From positions 310,001 through 374,000 of the forward strand of contig NZ_JAFCKP010000003.1 in assembly GCF_018130245.1 (NCBI RefSeq): a stretch of DNA of 64,000 bases, written 5' to 3'. Both the position numbers and the translations under genes were made by a program. Below the pieces are notes generated by a model, which searched no databases, had not been told where the DNA came from, and saw only the letters and a program-made list of their open reading frames with translations. This DNA is from Bradyrhizobium sp. SZCCT0231 (GTDB lineage: Bacteria > Pseudomonadota > Alphaproteobacteria > Rhizobiales > Xanthobacteraceae). This document shows positions 62,151 through 64,000 of this stretch, piece by piece. Numbering within the stretch: position 1 is the first letter of the stretch; each line of letters opens with the position of its first letter.

Positions 62151-63950
62151 GTGACCACAACCATCAACATCAATGCCTATAGTGACGCGCTGGTGGTCCT
62201 CGGCACTGCCGGTGTCGTGGTGCCAATTGTCCGCCATTGGGGCATCAATCCCGTGCTGGGCTTTCTCGGTGCCGGCGCCATTCTCGGCCCGCTCGGGCTC
62301 GGCTCGCTCGTTCGGGATCTCCCGCTCCTGTACTGGTTCACGGTGACGGATGCGCAGAACGTCGAGGGTATCGCCAATCTTGGCATCGTATTCCTGCTAT
62401 TCCTGATCGGGCTCGAGCTGTCCTTCAGGCGACTCGTCACGATGCGACGGCTGGTGTTCGGGCTTGGCGGCCTGCAGGTGGTGGCGACGTCCGCCTTGAT
62501 ATCCGGCGTGGCGCTTCTCTCCGGGCAAAGCTCCGATACCGCCGTTATCATTGGCGCGAGCCTCGCGCTGTCCTCGACGGCTATCGTGCTCGAGCTTCTC
62601 TCCGCCGAGAAGCGGCTTGCGACCACAGCCGGGCGCGCCAGCTTCTCGGTGCTGATGGCCCAGGACCTTGCCGTGGTCCCCATTCTCGTCTTCGTCTCGG
62701 TGCTCGGCGCAGGCAGCGGTGGCTCGGTCGTGACGCACATCTCCACTGCGATCCTGAAGGCGGTCGTGGCGGTCGCCTTTCTCATTCTGATCGGACGGCT
62801 GCTGATGCGTCCGCTCTTCCAGATGGTTGCGGGCGCCCATTCGACGGAGTTGTTCGTCGCCGCAACCTTGTTCGTCATCGTCGGCGCAGGGCTTGCCGCG
62901 CACCAGGCCGGCCTGTCGATGGCGCTCGGGGCATTCGTTGCAGGACTGATGCTGGCGGAGACCGAGTATGGCAAGGCCATTGAGGCCACCGTCGAGCCGT
63001 TCAAGGGCCTGCTGCTCGGCATCTTCTTCTTCACCGTCGGCATGGCGATCGACTTTCGCGTGTTCGTGCGCGAGCCCGGTTGGCTACTGGCTGCCGTTAT
63101 CGGCATTCTCGCCGGCAAGGCGATCGTGCTCATCATCCTGGGGCGCCTCTTCAGGCTGTCATGGCCGGCGGCGATCGAGATCGGCTTCCTGCTGGGGCCC
63201 GTCGGCGAATTCGCCTTCGTCAGCATCGGAATGGCGGCGGCCGGCGGCCTGATCGAGCCTCGCGTGTCGAGCTTCGCCGTCGCCATCACCGCCGTGACGA
63301 TGGCATTGACGCCGCTTCTGGGCATGGTCGGACGACGATTGGCCGCGAAGCTGGATAGCGAGCGCACGCCCGATCCAGAACTCGCGGTTCGGCCGCCCGG
63401 CGACCGGGCGCAAGCCATCGTGGTCGGCTACGGCCGCGTCGGAAAGGTCGTCTGCTCGCTGCTGACGAGCCATGGCCTGAACTACATTGCGGTCGATCGC
63501 GAGCCGATCGCCGTGGCGCGGGACCGCCGCGACGGCCATAAGGTCTTCTTTGGCGACGCGACAGAGCCGGGCTTTCTCGAAGCTTGCGGCCTGATGCAGA
63601 CGACCGGTGTGATCATTACGGTTCAGTCGCGAACGGCGATCGATGCCGTCGTCGAGCGGATCCGTGCGGTGCGGCCGGATGTGTTGATCGTTTCGCGCGC
63701 GCGCGACGCTGATCATGCCCGTCACCTCTATGCGATCGGCGCAACCGATGTGGTGCCGGAGACCATCGAGGCAAGCCTGCAACTTTCCGAAGCTGCACTG
63801 GTCGGCCTCGGAGTCGCGGTCGGGCATGCGGTTGCCTCTGTGCACGCGAAGCGGGACGAATTCCGGCTGGCGCTGCAGCAAGCTGCCCGCATTGCAGGAC
63901 AAGAGAAAGCTCGTCCGCTCGATCTCACGGGGCGCCGGTCTCCGCGATAG
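62151..63950 (+). CDS. KefB/YbaL-type monovalent cation:proton antiporter
   Basis: A 599-residue CPA2 protein. The first 390 residues hold about 13 membrane helices with GFLGAGAILGPLGLGSLVRD, ALSSTAIVLELLSAEKRLAT and GLSMALGAFVAGLMLAETEY. The C-terminal TrkA-N/RCK domain begins IVVGYGRVGKVVCSLLTSHG and binds nucleotides to gate transport. It exchanges K+ or Na+ for protons. I start it at GTG 62151, where the family N-terminus begins; an in-frame TTG at 62073 is possible but gives a non-conserved extension. The last 50 bases of the window hold no recognisable gene. Confidence 0.92.
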   Translation: MTTTININAYSDALVVLGTAGVVVPIVRHWGINPVLGFLGAGAILGPLGLGSLVRDLPLLYWFTVTDAQNVEGIANLGIVFLLFLIGLELSFRRLVTMRRLVFGLGGLQVVATSALISGVALLSGQSSDTAVIIGASLALSSTAIVLELLSAEKRLATTAGRASFSVLMAQDLAVVPILVFVSVLGAGSGGSVVTHISTAILKAVVAVAFLILIGRLLMRPLFQMVAGAHSTELFVAATLFVIVGAGLAAHQAGLSMALGAFVAGLMLAETEYGKAIEATVEPFKGLLLGIFFFTVGMAIDFRVFVREPGWLLAAVIGILAGKAIVLIILGRLFRLSWPAAIEIGFLLGPVGEFAFVSIGMAAAGGLIEPRVSSFAVAITAVTMALTPLLGMVGRRLAAKLDSERTPDPELAVRPPGDRAQAIVVGYGRVGKVVCSLLTSHGLNYIAVDREPIAVARDRRDGHKVFFGDATEPGFLEACGLMQTTGVIITVQSRTAIDAVVERIRAVRPDVLIVSRARDADHARHLYAIGATDVVPETIEASLQLSEAALVGLGVAVGHAVASVHAKRDEFRLALQQAARIAGQEKARPLDLTGRRSPR

Positions 63951-64000
63951 CCGCCTATTCGGGCTCTGTCGTGGTCTGGCAAAGCCCGCCCGCGCGAACT

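Noticed and set aside
1-64000. CRISPR array, prophage or insertion sequence
   Set aside because: No evenly spaced direct repeats with unique spacers, no cas genes, no integrase, transposase or phage structural genes were found; the repeats seen are palindromic intergenic elements.
1-64000. tRNA or rRNA genes
   Set aside because: No intergenic stretch shows a cloverleaf with TTCGA arm and CCA-adjacent stem or rRNA-like sequence.

Overview
The window is strongly GC-rich chromosomal DNA of an alphaproteobacterium, most likely Bradyrhizobium or a close relative. This is inferred from the gene order zapA - 6S RNA - 5-formyl-THF cyclo-ligase, the ruvCAB/ybgC neighbourhood, the protein types and the many palindromic intergenic elements. 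Nearly all sequence is coding. I see no insertion sequence, prophage, tRNA, rRNA or CRISPR array.

Layout. 1-4255: the end of an ABC exporter, a GNAT acetyltransferase and a non-flagellar MotA/OmpA-type pair. 4764-9125: an RND efflux adaptor and pump. 9248-18846 (minus strand): a sugar-phosphate block (transketolase, GAPDH, PGK, class II aldolase, class I aldolase) followed by a ThiE-like protein, a Sel1-repeat protein and an inositol monophosphatase. 19226-21926: a DUF4164-type coiled coil, ZapA, a candidate 6S RNA, 5-formyl-THF cyclo-ligase and a YmdB-type phosphodiesterase. 22148-26129 (minus): a three-subunit molybdenum hydroxylase (triheme cytochrome c, Mo subunit, 2Fe-2S subunit). 26867-30149 (minus): two soluble chemoreceptors. 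30353-35698: YebC, RuvC, RuvA, RuvB, a metallophosphoesterase, an antitoxin with a frameshifted ParE-like toxin, and YbgC.

36346-56406 holds two catabolic modules of the same design, each with a LysR gene divergent from a long plus-strand operon. Module 1 (37090-46954) has an N-carbamoyl-D-amino-acid hydrolase, a polar amino-acid type ABC importer with two paralogous binding proteins, a NodB-fold deacetylase resembling cyclic imidases/PuuE allantoinase, a hydantoin-racemase family protein, an orphan peptide-type binding protein and a TRZ/ATZ-type amidohydrolase. Together these suggest scavenging of a cyclic ureide, hydantoin or imide. Module 2 (47092-56406) has a complete spermidine/putrescine-type ABC importer, a three-part FAD/2Fe-2S amine oxidase of opine-oxidase/hydroxyproline-dehydrogenase type, another DAO-type flavoenzyme and a RidA imine deaminase, which suggests import and oxidation of a secondary amine or opine-like compound.

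56578-63950: an ABC-F ATPase, DctA (minus), an NCS2 uracil/xanthine-type permease, an SDR oxidoreductase and a KefB-type cation/proton antiporter.

Intergenic spaces carry at least seven types of palindromic element, several in two or four copies. The most noteworthy observations are the hydantoin/imide-type operon without a visible classical hydantoinase, a near-consensus sigma-54 promoter merged with an 18-bp tandem duplication of a ribosome binding site plus start codon, a soluble chemoreceptor with an embedded degenerate PilZ-like domain, and a toxin gene split by a frameshift at an A6 run.
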